The notes: generated by a model from the sequence alone, not told the origin. Shown: positions 7,418-16,268, counted from the first letter of the stretch. The stretch: DNA of 21,786 nucleotides from an uncultured Jannaschia sp. (GCA_937916365.1 CALFSY010000268.1:1-21786); one strand, 5' to 3'. Made by a program: numbers and translations.

Positions 7418-8233
7418 TCAAGCGGTGCCTGACGTTGCATTCTGATTGCCTGTGGCGCGTGCCAACAAATCGGTGTGCAGCGTGGGGACCGCCGCGATCA
7501 TACCGTCTGTTGCAGGGATTGGTTTATTAAACGTCACGGGGGCGCCTGTGCTATCGGTTACGATTGTGCCTGCCTCAATCGCGATCACAGTGCCGGCGGC
7601 AACATCCCATTCCCATGTTTGGCCGAATGTAACCATGCCATCGAACCGCCCCGATCCCACCAAGGCCAAACGATAGGCCAGCGATGGTCGATAACTGCGC
7701 TGCACAGTGGGCACACCACCAGGCCAATGATGTGGGGCAAGGTTTTTCTTTGCCGTCAATAGGTGTGGTTGGGCATTACTATGGGTGGTGGTGGCCCGGA
7801 TGGGCGCACCATTTAACGTTGCCCCCTGTTCAATGGCACCGGCAAACAAAAAATCGCGTATCGGTAGAAACACCACCCCTACAACCGCAACACCATTTCG
7901 GGCAACCGCGATGGAATGGGCAAAGGTGTCCTGCCCTGCAACAAAAGCACGGGTGCCATCAATCGGGTCAACAATAAAGGTATATTCGGCGCCAAGGCGG
8001 GCGGGATCATCATCGCTTTCTTCCGAAAGCCACCCGTAATCGGGGCGCGCGGCCAACAGCTCGGCCTTTAGCATACGGTCGATTGCAAGGTCGGCCTCGG
8101 TCACGGGGCCCGCGCCACCGCCTTTGTCCCATGATGCGGGCGATTGGCGGAAATAACGTTTCGCGATACGGCCCGCCGCCTTGGCCGCATCCATCAAAAG
8201 CGTCAGATCGCGGCGCGCATCATTCCCCCGCAA
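7418..8233 (-). CDS. cysQ: Inositol monophosphatase-family phosphatase, probable 3'(2'),5'-bisphosphate nucleotidase CysQ
   Basis: A 271-residue Mg-dependent, Li-sensitive-type phosphatase. Metal-site motifs are visible: WLSEESDDD (E71, E72), the signature DPIDGTRAF starting at D89 with D92, and WEWDVAAG with D210. CysQ members hydrolyse 3'-phosphoadenosine 5'-phosphate from sulfate assimilation. WDKGGGAGPVTEADLA near 35 fits the CysQ-like branch seen in Rhodobacterales, but an inositol-phosphatase role is not excluded. No in-frame ATG gives the full N-terminus. The reading starts at TTG (8233-8231) with GAGGGA upstream, matching the expected MxGND beginning, and overlaps the pmbA end by 14 bases. 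The next in-frame ATG (8194) would trim 13 residues. Confidence 0.88.
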   Translation of the reverse strand: MRGNDARRDLTLLMDAAKAAGRIAKRYFRQSPASWDKGGGAGPVTEADLAIDRMLKAELLAARPDYGWLSEESDDDPARLGAEYTFIVDPIDGTRAFVAGQDTFAHSIAVARNGVAVVGVVFLPIRDFLFAGAIEQGATLNGAPIRATTTHSNAQPHLLTAKKNLAPHHWPGGVPTVQRSYRPSLAYRLALVGSGRFDGMVTFGQTWEWDVAAGTVIAIEAGTIVTDSTGAPVTFNKPIPATDGMIAAVPTLHTDLLARATGNQNATSGTA

Positions 8234-9566
8234 TCGTCAATCCCTCGACCAACAAAGATGGGATGACGCGGGAACGATATGGGCGCGCATCGTTGGCGGG
8301 GCGCAGTGTTTGCAACATAGACCGCAAATTACCGGCAATCGTGCATTCATTGACCGGATACGCAATTTCGCCGTTTTCAACCCAAAATCCGGCGGCGCCG
8401 CGCGAATAGTCGCCTGTTGTTGGGTTAATGGATGCCCCCAACATTGCCGTAACCAACAACCCGCGTCCCATATCGGCCATTAACTGTGCCTGTGTTACCC
8501 CCCCGGGGGTCAACGTCAGGTTGCCGATACTGGGATACGGGGGTGATGCAGCACCCCGCGTCGCGTTACCGGTGGACGGCAGGCCAAGTTTACGGCCCGT
8601 GCCCAAATCCAATGTCCAGCCACATAACACGCCGTTTTTAACAATATCACGCGGCATTGTTGCAATGCCTTCGCCATCAAACGGGGACGAGCCGGATACA
8701 CGCTTGCGATGGGGATCCTCGGTCAACGTAAGGTCGGGCGGCAACACCAATTCCCCTAAGGCATCCCGCAGCCAAGATGCCCCCCGAACAATCGCCGCGC
8801 CCGAACAGGCGGCCACCAAATGGCCGATCAAGGATGCCGATATACGTTCATCATAAAGCACGGGGAAAGCCCCCGTTGGTGGTTTTCTAGCCCCCGCTCG
8901 GGCAACGGCACGTTCCCCTGCGGTGCGCCCGATATGGTCTGGTGACATAAGATCGGCGGCGTGACTGCGGCTATCGCTGTCATAATCCCGTTCCATCGTC
9001 AAACCTTCGCCGGTGATGGCGATGCAGGAAACGGCATGATTTGACCGCGCGTATCCACCGGAAAATCCGTTTGTGGCGGCCATATGAAATCTCCAGCGGG
9101 CAAACCCCGCGCTGGCAGATTGCACCTGCGATACACCGCCAATGGCCAACGCGGCGGCCTCGGCCCGGCGCGCGATGTCTTCCAATGTGGTGGGGTGTGG
9201 ATCGGGCGTTGGGTCGTGTAGGTCCAGCGCATCGCCATCACGCACGGGGCTTAATTGTGCAGCCTCGGCCAGGCCGATTGTGGGATCCTCCGGCGCGGCG
9301 CGGGCCATGGCCACGGCACGTGTGGCCATTTCGACCAATGTTTCAGGGGCGGTGTCGGATGCTGCAACGCAGGCCTGCCGATGGCCGACCAGGGCACGAA
9401 TCCCAATTTCGCGCCCTTCGGCACGTTCTGTTTGTTCAAGTTTGCCATCGCGGACATCAACATTGACGGATGCGTTTTCGATCACAATCGCGTCGGCGGC
9501 ATCAGCACCGGCACGTTGTGCGGCGTCCAACATAGCCTGGGTCAGGTGCGCGAATGTATCGTCCAT
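8220..9566 (-). CDS. pmbA: TldD/PmbA-family protein, PmbA (TldE) type
   Basis: A 448-residue member of the TldD/PmbA family. In E. coli TldD and PmbA form a heterodimeric protease that matures small peptides and degrades the CcdA antitoxin. This is the PmbA-type partner. It has FSGGYARSNHAVSCIAI, DERISASLIGHLVAACSG and VSGSSPFDGEG, with GNATRGAASPPYPSIGNLTL near the C-terminus. It lacks the HExxxH zinc motif of TldD, so it is presumably not the catalytic subunit. The open frame runs 41 codons further up, but those residues (Cys/Met-rich) do not look like the family. ATG 9566 gives the expected MDDTFAHLTQAMLDAA. The ribosome binding site is weak. No tldD is present in the window. It heads the operon to lpxK. 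Confidence 0.92.
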   Translation of the reverse strand: MDDTFAHLTQAMLDAAQRAGADAADAIVIENASVNVDVRDGKLEQTERAEGREIGIRALVGHRQACVAASDTAPETLVEMATRAVAMARAAPEDPTIGLAEAAQLSPVRDGDALDLHDPTPDPHPTTLEDIARRAEAAALAIGGVSQVQSASAGFARWRFHMAATNGFSGGYARSNHAVSCIAITGEGLTMERDYDSDSRSHAADLMSPDHIGRTAGERAVARAGARKPPTGAFPVLYDERISASLIGHLVAACSGAAIVRGASWLRDALGELVLPPDLTLTEDPHRKRVSGSSPFDGEGIATMPRDIVKNGVLCGWTLDLGTGRKLGLPSTGNATRGAASPPYPSIGNLTLTPGGVTQAQLMADMGRGLLVTAMLGASINPTTGDYSRGAAGFWVENGEIAYPVNECTIAGNLRSMLQTLRPANDARPYRSRVIPSLLVEGLTIAGE

Positions 9567-9658
9567 GGTATGTATGCCTATTGTGTTGGGATGCCGAATC
9601 AAGAAAGAGGCAGCACGTTCCATCATCTGCCTTAAGCAAAAGGTGCATAAAACATTTG

Positions 9659-9690
9659 ATTGAAATACGCCACGTATGGCGCATTTCAAT
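9659..9690 (-). other. RNA hairpin between DUF2125 gene and pmbA (terminator, processing or leader element)
   Basis: The 14-base arms at 9659-9672 and 9677-9690 flank a 4-base loop. Read as the minus-strand transcript, the stem is AUUGAAAUGCGCCA paired with UGGCGUAUUUCAAU. All 14 pairs form, one of them a G-U wobble, and the loop is UACG, a UNCG-type stable tetraloop. On the plus strand the wobble becomes an A-C mismatch, so the structure favours the minus-strand RNA. It lies 99 bases after the DUF2125 stop and 92 bases before the pmbA start. The following minus-strand sequence is CAAATGTTTTATG, not a clean U-tract, so an intrinsic terminator is possible but not typical. Confidence 0.6.
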
Positions 9691-9789
9691 GCCAGGCGGC
9701 CTCTTGCCCAAATAAAACGCGGTGTGCCAAAATCACAGCGTGTATGTGGCGCGCATGATTTTCAACACTACCGCCCCGCAAACACCCAT

Positions 9790-11301
9790 TCAAAACGGAA
9801 GCTCTAGACCATTGGCCGTCACCCGCCCATCTTCGGTAAACTCAATGTTGGTTTCTAGGGTGTCCGGCGCACTGCCCGGGCGGGTAAAGCCGCCAATCAA
9901 ACCGCGCACCATAAGCACGTTTTCAGACGGTAAAATGCCCGAGTCCTGCAATCTATCCAACAGGGCCATAACGCCCGAGGCACGCAAATCAATCACACCC
10001 ACTGGTTGCGGGAATATCGGATTTTGCATGAATTCAAAATCGCCTGTTCCTGTCAATTCTGCCCCTAGTGCGGCAAGTAGGATTTCGTTTATGCGCAATC
10101 CACGCAGTTCGATTGGATCTCCATCGGTTTCCGCCGGATCATAGGTCATCAAATCAACCAAAACCTGTAACTGGGCGCTGACATCGGCAACCAAGGTGAT
10201 GGGATCGCGCGCCATGAATTCGCCGGGATCAAACAACGCCCAAATCGGATCGCCCATCGTAATGTCTTCATAGGCAATGCGTAGCGTGGCATCGGCCAAA
10301 TCTTCGCTTGCGGCGATGGGAAATGCGAAACTAAATTCGGCACTTTCGCTGGTCACATCAATCGGCATCGGTATATCGGAACCTTCGATATGCACCTCTG
10401 TGCCGTTTGCGGTTAAACCATAGGCAATTTCGTCGGTGGAAACATCAACCTCCATCGCGCCGCCCGCATTGGTATAGGCCATTTGAAAGCTGCTAGTATC
10501 ATCATTCAAATCAACATCATAGGTCAGACCGGCGTATTCAAATACCCCGGAAACATCGAAATTTTCCGGAAATACATCAAATTCTGCATATGACGCAAAT
10601 GATCCTATGTTTCCCCCACCCTCAAAGGCGATGTCATCCATGGATAAGTTGAATTTCAGGTTACCTTGGCTACGATCTTCGGGGGCGGCATCAAATGCGA
10701 TAATAAGATTTTCCAACGCATAAACGCTTTCGGTGACGATATTTTCAAGATTGCGCCCATCGACCACATCAGTGGCGTCTAACCCATTCATAACTAAAGA
10801 AAAGTTAACGTTTAGCGGTTCGGACCCGCCCGTAATTTCCCCATCCGTTAGGGTAAGGGTATCGGCGGTGTAGTCATAGGTACGTTCTCCAACCGTGCCG
10901 CCCGCAACAATTTCCAACCCTTCATACGTCATCAAAATTTCAATCGTGACAGGCGGCGAACCATCTTCAAACGCGTCGGCAGGAAACGCTATGTCAATCG
11001 TATAAGGTTGCGACATTTCGATGTTGACAGTACCGTCACGATTGTTTGTCAACGTAATGGTGTCCACCTGCGCTAGGCCTGCCATGGTGTCTGCACCGGC
11101 CATTGTGGTGGAGACACCATTCAAAATCAAACCGGTGTCGGTTTCGATCGCTTCTTCGGCCACTAGGGTTTGGCCCTGTACCGCCCCCTGCGCCTGCCAT
11201 TCGTTCCACAATTCTGCCGCCGTGACCTGTGCCAAAGCGGGCGTGATAGGGGCCAAGGACAGCACCGAAAAACTTAATAAGAAGGACAGATAGCGTGACA
11301 T
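9790..11301 (-). CDS. Secreted DUF2125 protein
   Basis: A 503-residue exported protein. The signal peptide is MSRYLSFLLSFSVLSLAP followed by ITPALA-Q, with probable cleavage after ALA near residue 24. The mature part is strongly acidic and beta-rich, with repeated alternating patterns such as YDYTADTLTLTDGEI and YGLTANGTEVHIEG. The C-terminal end, IGGFTRPGSAPDTLETNIEF then EDGRVTANGLELPF, is typical of DUF2125. The frame opens further up (ATGs at 11334 and 11331), but the ATG at 11301 directly precedes the signal peptide and lies downstream of the likely promoter. Periplasmic or outer-membrane association is expected; function is unknown. It stands alone, with about 220 bases on each side, so it is probably transcribed by itself. 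Confidence 0.8.
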   Translation of the reverse strand: MSRYLSFLLSFSVLSLAPITPALAQVTAAELWNEWQAQGAVQGQTLVAEEAIETDTGLILNGVSTTMAGADTMAGLAQVDTITLTNNRDGTVNIEMSQPYTIDIAFPADAFEDGSPPVTIEILMTYEGLEIVAGGTVGERTYDYTADTLTLTDGEITGGSEPLNVNFSLVMNGLDATDVVDGRNLENIVTESVYALENLIIAFDAAPEDRSQGNLKFNLSMDDIAFEGGGNIGSFASYAEFDVFPENFDVSGVFEYAGLTYDVDLNDDTSSFQMAYTNAGGAMEVDVSTDEIAYGLTANGTEVHIEGSDIPMPIDVTSESAEFSFAFPIAASEDLADATLRIAYEDITMGDPIWALFDPGEFMARDPITLVADVSAQLQVLVDLMTYDPAETDGDPIELRGLRINEILLAALGAELTGTGDFEFMQNPIFPQPVGVIDLRASGVMALLDRLQDSGILPSENVLMVRGLIGGFTRPGSAPDTLETNIEFTEDGRVTANGLELPF

Positions 11302-11336
11302 GGATTCAACCCCATTTAGGAAAGCAGACATCATAA

Positions 11337-11364
11337 CGTTTAGAGGTACGTGATGGTGCGTCAA
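11337..11364 (-). promoter_or_regulatory. Candidate promoter of the DUF2125 gene
   Basis: On the minus strand TTGACG (11364-11359) is followed after 16 bases by TAAACG (11342-11337), a good -35 with a modest -10. Transcription would start near 11330, leaving a leader of about 30 bases before the ATG at 11301. This agrees with rejecting the two upstream ATGs at 11334 and 11331. Confidence 0.35.
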
Positions 11365-11523
11365 CCCCGAATTACCCCCGACTGTCCGGCAATTATTGCA
11401 GTCTGGTGTGGGGTTCGGCAAAAAATTTGCTAAACATACTGCGGTGTCCCATATCTATTTAGAAAACTTAGCGTCGTGTGCCATAACGCGAGCGTATTTG
11501 GCATCATCACGCTCAGACACGGG

Positions 11524-12123
11524 CTAATGTGCGGCGGCCATTGCACGATGTAGCGCCGGACGGGCACGCATCATCGCTAAAAAATCCGCAAACCGTGGTT
11601 CAACAATGGGAAATTTCGCAATTCCCGCCCAAAACCCACAATGGGCCAGCAAAATATCGGGAATGGTCATGCCTACCCCCATCAAATAAGGCCCATCTTC
11701 GGCCATTCGGGGGATCAGCGCCCTTTGATTACGTTCAAATTCCCATTTAAGGCTGTCTTTAATCGCGGGCATACGTTGATCTTCAGGTAAAATAAAACTG
11801 TGTCGTGCGGCCATCCAAAGGATTTGGTCAAATTCATCAATGATGAACTGCGTCAAACTGTCCTGCCGTGCACGTTCAATGGTGCCAGACGCAAAGGTAA
11901 ATTGACCGTGTGCATCCCCCAGATATGTCATGATGGCCACTGAATCCGAAATTGGCACGCCATCAGACACCAGCACCGGCACCTTTCCCGCAGGGTTGAA
12001 TTGCACAACATCAGCGGCATGGGGCAGCGCAGGGATGTGATCGTAGGCGATGCCCATTTCCTCTAGCATCCAAAGCACGCGCAAGGTGCGGCTTTGCACG
12101 CTGCCGATTACGCGATAGGTCAT
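11524..12123 (-). CDS. Glutathione S-transferase-like protein
   Basis: A 199-residue soluble protein with the two-domain GST fold. The N-terminal thioredoxin-like half begins MTYRVIGSVQSRTLRVLWML, has the cis-Pro in AGKVPVL (P49), and has the glutathione gamma-glutamyl contact ISDSVAIMTYL (D60, S61). The helical C-terminal half ends with GMTIPDILLAHCGFWA, the conserved Asp-containing N-capping motif, and a typical FADFLAMMRARPALHRAM tail. Ser at 8 and Ser at 11 are candidate catalytic hydroxyls of the beta/zeta-like bacterial kind. The substrate is unknown. It follows holA by 11 bases with GGGGG before the ATG, so it is likely the last gene of the leuS-lptE-holA run. Confidence 0.88.
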   Translation of the reverse strand: MTYRVIGSVQSRTLRVLWMLEEMGIAYDHIPALPHAADVVQFNPAGKVPVLVSDGVPISDSVAIMTYLGDAHGQFTFASGTIERARQDSLTQFIIDEFDQILWMAARHSFILPEDQRMPAIKDSLKWEFERNQRALIPRMAEDGPYLMGVGMTIPDILLAHCGFWAGIAKFPIVEPRFADFLAMMRARPALHRAMAAAH

Positions 12124-12134
12124 ATGTAGCCCCC

Positions 12135-13163
12135 TTATCGTCGCCTTGGGATCATTGCCAATCTAATCAATGCCCGTTCCATGACCGCCATGTGCGGTAT
12201 GGCCGCCGATGAACGTAGGCTTAGGTCGGTATCTATAAGAATCGATAATGCCGTTTCCAGGGCTGATTGCCGCCATTCCCGCGCCTGCCGCAGCATTCGG
12301 TCACGACGTGGGCCAAAAACCGGCGGACGCACCGCCGAAATGCCCGCCGCAGCGCCATTGGGGTGGCTGACGGCGCGATGGAGGGCCTGAAAATGCCGCA
12401 AGGCCGCAATGCACACGCCCACGGGTTGCTGCCCTTGGTTAGATAGGCGCGCCAATAATGGCCCGATAGAATCGGTTTTTGCCTCAGCGGTAGCATGCAA
12501 AATTTCATCTAATTCCGCATCCCGTGTCAGGGGCGCGACAACCTCTAAATCTTTGGGTGAAACCGGCGTTGGATCTGCGGTTTTGTAAAGGGAGAGCTTT
12601 TCCAGGGTTTGCCGAAAATCACCCAACGGCAAAATGCGCGACAGCGCCTCTAAATCATTCCAGGTGGCGGGTTCGAATCGACTGTGGTCAAGACCTGCGG
12701 TTTGGACCATCTGTTCAATCTCAGATCGTGACGGTGGATCATCATACAGTGGCACAATATGGGCGTTGGATTGACGATCAAACACCTTGCGCAACGCGGA
12801 TTTGGCCGTCAAACGGCCAGCTGTGGCAATAATATGAGCATCCCCATCCCGCCATTCGGAGAGGGCAGATGCAAAAATCGCGGCCAATCCGTCGGTGGCG
12901 CCCTCTATCAGCACGGCGCGCGGGCCGGGGAAAAACCCCACAACCTTGATCGTATCGATCAACGTGGCGGGATCCGCCCGCAATTCGGCCCCTGATATGC
13001 GGGTCAGGCGCAATTCTTCCTCTGCGCCGGGGCCAAGCAGGGTTTTCAAAACATCCTGTCGCCACAGGGTAACGCGCATCGCGTCATCCCCAAAAACCAA
13101 CAAACCTGCCATTCCTGATGTCATGATATGATTGGCCGTATCACGGGCAGATAGTTTTTTCAT
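12135..13163 (-). CDS. holA: DNA polymerase III delta subunit
   Basis: A 342-residue clamp-loader subunit that opens the beta sliding clamp during replication. The arrangement matches bacterial HolA: an N-terminal region with LLVFGDDAMRVTLWRQDVLK, LRLTRISGAELRADPATLID and the beta-contacting segment VVGFFPGPRAVLIEGATD. A middle part carries IIATAGRLTAKSALRKVFD. The C-terminal helical domain contains VGVCIAALRHFQALHRAV and ends with ALIRLAMIPRRR. The ATG at 13163 was chosen because it overlaps the lptE stop as ATGA and has AGGGA at good distance. The ATG two codons earlier sits directly on that AGGG. The lptE-holA order after leuS is a common alphaproteobacterial arrangement. Confidence 0.9.
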   Translation of the reverse strand: MKKLSARDTANHIMTSGMAGLLVFGDDAMRVTLWRQDVLKTLLGPGAEEELRLTRISGAELRADPATLIDTIKVVGFFPGPRAVLIEGATDGLAAIFASALSEWRDGDAHIIATAGRLTAKSALRKVFDRQSNAHIVPLYDDPPSRSEIEQMVQTAGLDHSRFEPATWNDLEALSRILPLGDFRQTLEKLSLYKTADPTPVSPKDLEVVAPLTRDAELDEILHATAEAKTDSIGPLLARLSNQGQQPVGVCIAALRHFQALHRAVSHPNGAAAGISAVRPPVFGPRRDRMLRQAREWRQSALETALSILIDTDLSLRSSAAIPHMAVMERALIRLAMIPRRR

Positions 13164-13651
13164 GCCCATCCCTGCGCACCAGCATAAAGGCGCGTTACGA
13201 TTTGATCGGCCAAGGCGATCATCAACCGATCCTCTGCATCGCGGCGGGCCGCAGCAGTCGCAACCGGCGACCCCGTGGTGGCGTAGGCTGTGAATGTTGA
13301 TACTGTGCCTGCCTGCACCTGGGCCTGTGTTTGGGTGTCGATGACTGTAAACTGCACGGTGCCACTGATATTAATGCGGGTAATGTCATCGGTATTGATA
13401 ATAGCCAAACTGCGTTCTTCGGTGCGGATGTTATGGGTTAAGGTGTGGGTCGGGGTGACGGCACGGCCAAGGCGATTTTCCAACCGCGCAACCAATTCAA
13501 ACCCCAGGCGGGTATTGGGCGCGGCAATGCGCACGTGCCCCCGGATCGCACCCCCCGATCCATCAGGCCCATAAACAGGGGCAAACCCACACCCCGCCCC
13601 CAATGACAGGGCAAGCAATTTACAAAAAGCGCGGCGGTTAAGGAACGACAT
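13160..13651 (-). CDS. lptE: LPS assembly lipoprotein LptE
   Basis: A 163-residue outer-membrane lipoprotein that plugs and supports LptD during LPS insertion. It has the short alphaproteobacterial form: a signal peptide with NRRAFCKLLALSLGAGC, then the family hallmark CGFAPVYG directly after the lipidated Cys (C21). A beta-rich domain follows, with RLENRLG, LTHNIRTEERSLAI and ending in DRLMIALADQIVTRL. Two oddities are visible. The lipobox is LGAGC, with Gly rather than Leu at -3. The N-region RRAFCK resembles a twin-arginine motif. It overlaps the leuS end by 14 bases and the holA start by four, so all three are translationally linked. Confidence 0.9.
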   Translation of the reverse strand: MSFLNRRAFCKLLALSLGAGCGFAPVYGPDGSGGAIRGHVRIAAPNTRLGFELVARLENRLGRAVTPTHTLTHNIRTEERSLAIINTDDITRINISGTVQFTVIDTQTQAQVQAGTVSTFTAYATTGSPVATAAARRDAEDRLMIALADQIVTRLYAGAQGWA

Positions 13652-16196
13652 TCACAATTCTATTCGGCACAATGACAAGTTTTTTCGGCACCCCGCCCGC
13701 CAATGCCTTTGTTACGGCATCATCTGCAAGCGCGATTTTTTCAATCTCTTCTGTTGAGGCATCTTTGGCGACCACGATTTCGGACCGGCGTTTCCCATTG
13801 ATTTGAATGGGCAGGGTTATCGTATCTTCGACCAACATAGCCTCATCAAAAATGGGCCACGGTGCGGTGGCAATTAGCCCCTGGCCATCATGATGTTCCC
13901 AAATGGCTTCGGCCAAATGAGGCGTCATGGGTGACATAAGCTGCGCCAAAACCATAATTGCGGTGCGCTGGGCGGCATGGCCCGCCTTTGATTTTGCCAA
14001 GATATTGGTAAAGGCATACAGCTTTGCAATCGCGGCGTTAAACCCAAAACTTTCGATCCCGCCTGTGACATCAAAGATGGTTTTATGCATCGCCCGCAAA
14101 AGCGCCTCATCCCCCGTGCCTGGTGTATTGGGATCCATCTGCGCGATTTTATCGGATAATGCCCAAACACGGGACAGATGTTTGTGGGCGGCCTCGGCCC
14201 CGCTGGCCGTCCATTCCACATCGCGTTCGGGGGGGGAATCGCTTAGGACAAACCAACGCGCGGTATCGGCCCCGTATTGCGAAATAATGCGCACAGGATC
14301 GACAACATTTTTTTTCGATTTTGACATTTTGGCCGATGGCACGATGTCCACCACTGTGCCGTCGTGCAAAAATCCTTTGCCATCGCGCCATTCCACATCT
14401 TCGGGGAAATGATACACCGCACGCCCTTGGGCATCGTGGGTTTGGTAGATCGCGTGGGTCACCATGCCTTGGGTGAACAACGCGTCAAAGGGTTCGATTG
14501 CCGTTTTCGGCAAATGGCCGCAAATGTGCATCGCTCGCGCAAAGAAACGTGAATACAGCAGATGCAAAATCGCGTGTTCAATACCGCCGATGTATTGATC
14601 CACGTTCATCCAATAGGCCGCCGCATCCAAGTCGGTGGGTGTTTGGGCGTGGGGGGCGGTAAAGCGGATATAATACCACGACGAATCGACAAATGTATCC
14701 ATTGTGTCGGTTTCACGCAGCGCCGGACCACCGCACGCAGGGCAAATTGTGTTACGCCAGGTTGCGTGCCGGTCTAGCGGATTGCCCAGTACCGTAAAAT
14801 CAACGTCACGTGGTAATTCAATAGGCAAATTTTCGCGCTTTTCCGGCACAATTCCGCAGGTTTCACAATGCACAACCGGAATCGGGCATCCCCAATACCG
14901 TTGCCGCGACAATCCCCAATCGCGCAGGCGAAACTGCGTCACACCATGGCCCATCCCTTGGCGTTCCATATACGCGATGGTGGTATCAACGGCCTCTTGC
15001 CCCGTGGCAATGTCAATTCCTGCGAAATGATTAATCCACTGCACCCGTTCTGTTTTCGGGGGCACAAAGGCCTGATCGCCCACGGGTTCAGGGTTTTCCA
15101 ATGCCTCAAACGTTGAAATAATCGGCAACCCATATTTGCGGCAAAAATCTAAATCGCGTTGATCGTGCGCAGGACAGGCAAAAATTGCGCCAGTGCCATA
15201 GTCCATCAATATGAAATTTGCGATCCAAACCGGAAGTTCCCAATCGGGGTTTAGCGGATGATGCACCCGCAATCCCGTATCCACACCCCGTTTTTCAGCC
15301 TTTTCCAAGGCTTCTTCGGTGGTGCCGCCTTTGCGCATATCGGCCACTTGTGCGGCAAGATCGGGGTTTTCTGCGGCCAGTGCCTGTGCCAATGGGTGAT
15401 CGGGCGATACGCCGACAAACGATGCCCCCATCAATGTATCGGGGCGCGTGGTATATACCTCAATCCCATCATGCCCATGCGCTGTCTTGGTGAGCGGCCA
15501 AACCATTCGCAACCCGCGGGATTTACCGATCCAGTTTTCTTGCATCAACCGCACCTTGGCGGGCCAGGCATCCAAATCATCCAACGCGGTTAAAAGATCT
15601 TGCGAAAAATCACCGATCCTAAAAAACCATTGCGGCAGGGCGCGGCGTTCAACCTCGGCCCCTGATCGCCACCCTTTGCCGTCAATCACCTGTTCATTGG
15701 CCAACACAGTTTGATCCACGGGATCCCAATTCACAGTGGCGATTTTACGATATACTAAATCGTTTTCCAAAAAATCCAGGAACAGCGCCTGTTGCTGGCC
15801 ATAATAATCGGGATCGCAGGTGGCAAATTCCCGGCTCCAATCAATAGATAGGCCCAGGGGCTTCATTTGATCGCGCATGATGGCGATGTTGGCATATGTC
15901 CAATCTGCGGGATGGCCGCCGCTGGCCATGGCGGCATTTTCTGCCGGCATACCAAAGGCATCCCACCCCATCGGATGCAGAACACTGTGACCCGTTGCGC
16001 GTTTGTAGCGCGCAATCACATCACCCATCGTATAATTGCGCACATGGCCAATGTGTATCCGCCCCGAAGGATACGGAAACATTTCCAACACATAGTATTT
16101 GGGTTTGCCGTCTTCGCGTTGCGCGATAAAAACGCCCGCCGCATCCCACGCCTTTTGCCATTTGGGTTCTAATGTTGCGGGATCATATCGGCGCAT
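13638..16196 (-). CDS. leuS: Leucyl-tRNA synthetase
   Basis: Class I aminoacyl-tRNA synthetase charging tRNA-Leu. In 852 residues, the normal bacterial length, the N-terminus is MRRYDPATLEPKWQKAW. The HIGH motif is in PYPSGRIHIGHVRNYTMGD (HIGH 48-51). A CP1 editing domain includes the threonine-rich signature YTTRPDTLMGASFV and FACPAHDQRDLDF. The DWGLSRQRYWGCPIP block follows. KMSKS is at 623-627 in AKMSKSKKNVVDP. The C-terminal domain ends IVPNRIVNVVP, typical of the tRNA-binding tail. AGGA lies about 11 bases before the ATG, slightly far. It is 72 bases downstream of the DUF3576 gene and overlaps lptE. Confidence 0.98.
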   Translation of the reverse strand: MRRYDPATLEPKWQKAWDAAGVFIAQREDGKPKYYVLEMFPYPSGRIHIGHVRNYTMGDVIARYKRATGHSVLHPMGWDAFGMPAENAAMASGGHPADWTYANIAIMRDQMKPLGLSIDWSREFATCDPDYYGQQQALFLDFLENDLVYRKIATVNWDPVDQTVLANEQVIDGKGWRSGAEVERRALPQWFFRIGDFSQDLLTALDDLDAWPAKVRLMQENWIGKSRGLRMVWPLTKTAHGHDGIEVYTTRPDTLMGASFVGVSPDHPLAQALAAENPDLAAQVADMRKGGTTEEALEKAEKRGVDTGLRVHHPLNPDWELPVWIANFILMDYGTGAIFACPAHDQRDLDFCRKYGLPIISTFEALENPEPVGDQAFVPPKTERVQWINHFAGIDIATGQEAVDTTIAYMERQGMGHGVTQFRLRDWGLSRQRYWGCPIPVVHCETCGIVPEKRENLPIELPRDVDFTVLGNPLDRHATWRNTICPACGGPALRETDTMDTFVDSSWYYIRFTAPHAQTPTDLDAAAYWMNVDQYIGGIEHAILHLLYSRFFARAMHICGHLPKTAIEPFDALFTQGMVTHAIYQTHDAQGRAVYHFPEDVEWRDGKGFLHDGTVVDIVPSAKMSKSKKNVVDPVRIISQYGADTARWFVLSDSPPERDVEWTASGAEAAHKHLSRVWALSDKIAQMDPNTPGTGDEALLRAMHKTIFDVTGGIESFGFNAAIAKLYAFTNILAKSKAGHAAQRTAIMVLAQLMSPMTPHLAEAIWEHHDGQGLIATAPWPIFDEAMLVEDTITLPIQINGKRRSEIVVAKDASTEEIEKIALADDAVTKALAGGVPKKLVIVPNRIVNVVP

Positions 16197-16268
16197 ATCG
16201 GTTCAAATCCTTGGGCATTTCGCCGAAACGAAAGCCCGGGTTGTGGCAAATTTCGATTGTGGCGAACC

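Noticed and set aside
9142..9663. Plus-strand open frame of 173 codons opposite pmbA
   Set aside because: Antisense mirror of a well-supported gene, with Ala/Ser-rich low-information composition and no ribosome binding site.
11490..11514. Inverted repeat GAGCGT-N13-ACGCTC downstream of the GST-like gene
   Set aside because: Only six pairs with a long loop and no T-tract on either strand, so it is not credible as a terminator.
13927..14412. Plus-strand open frame of 161 codons opposite leuS
   Set aside because: Lies inside leuS, which is unambiguous. The translation has no family features.
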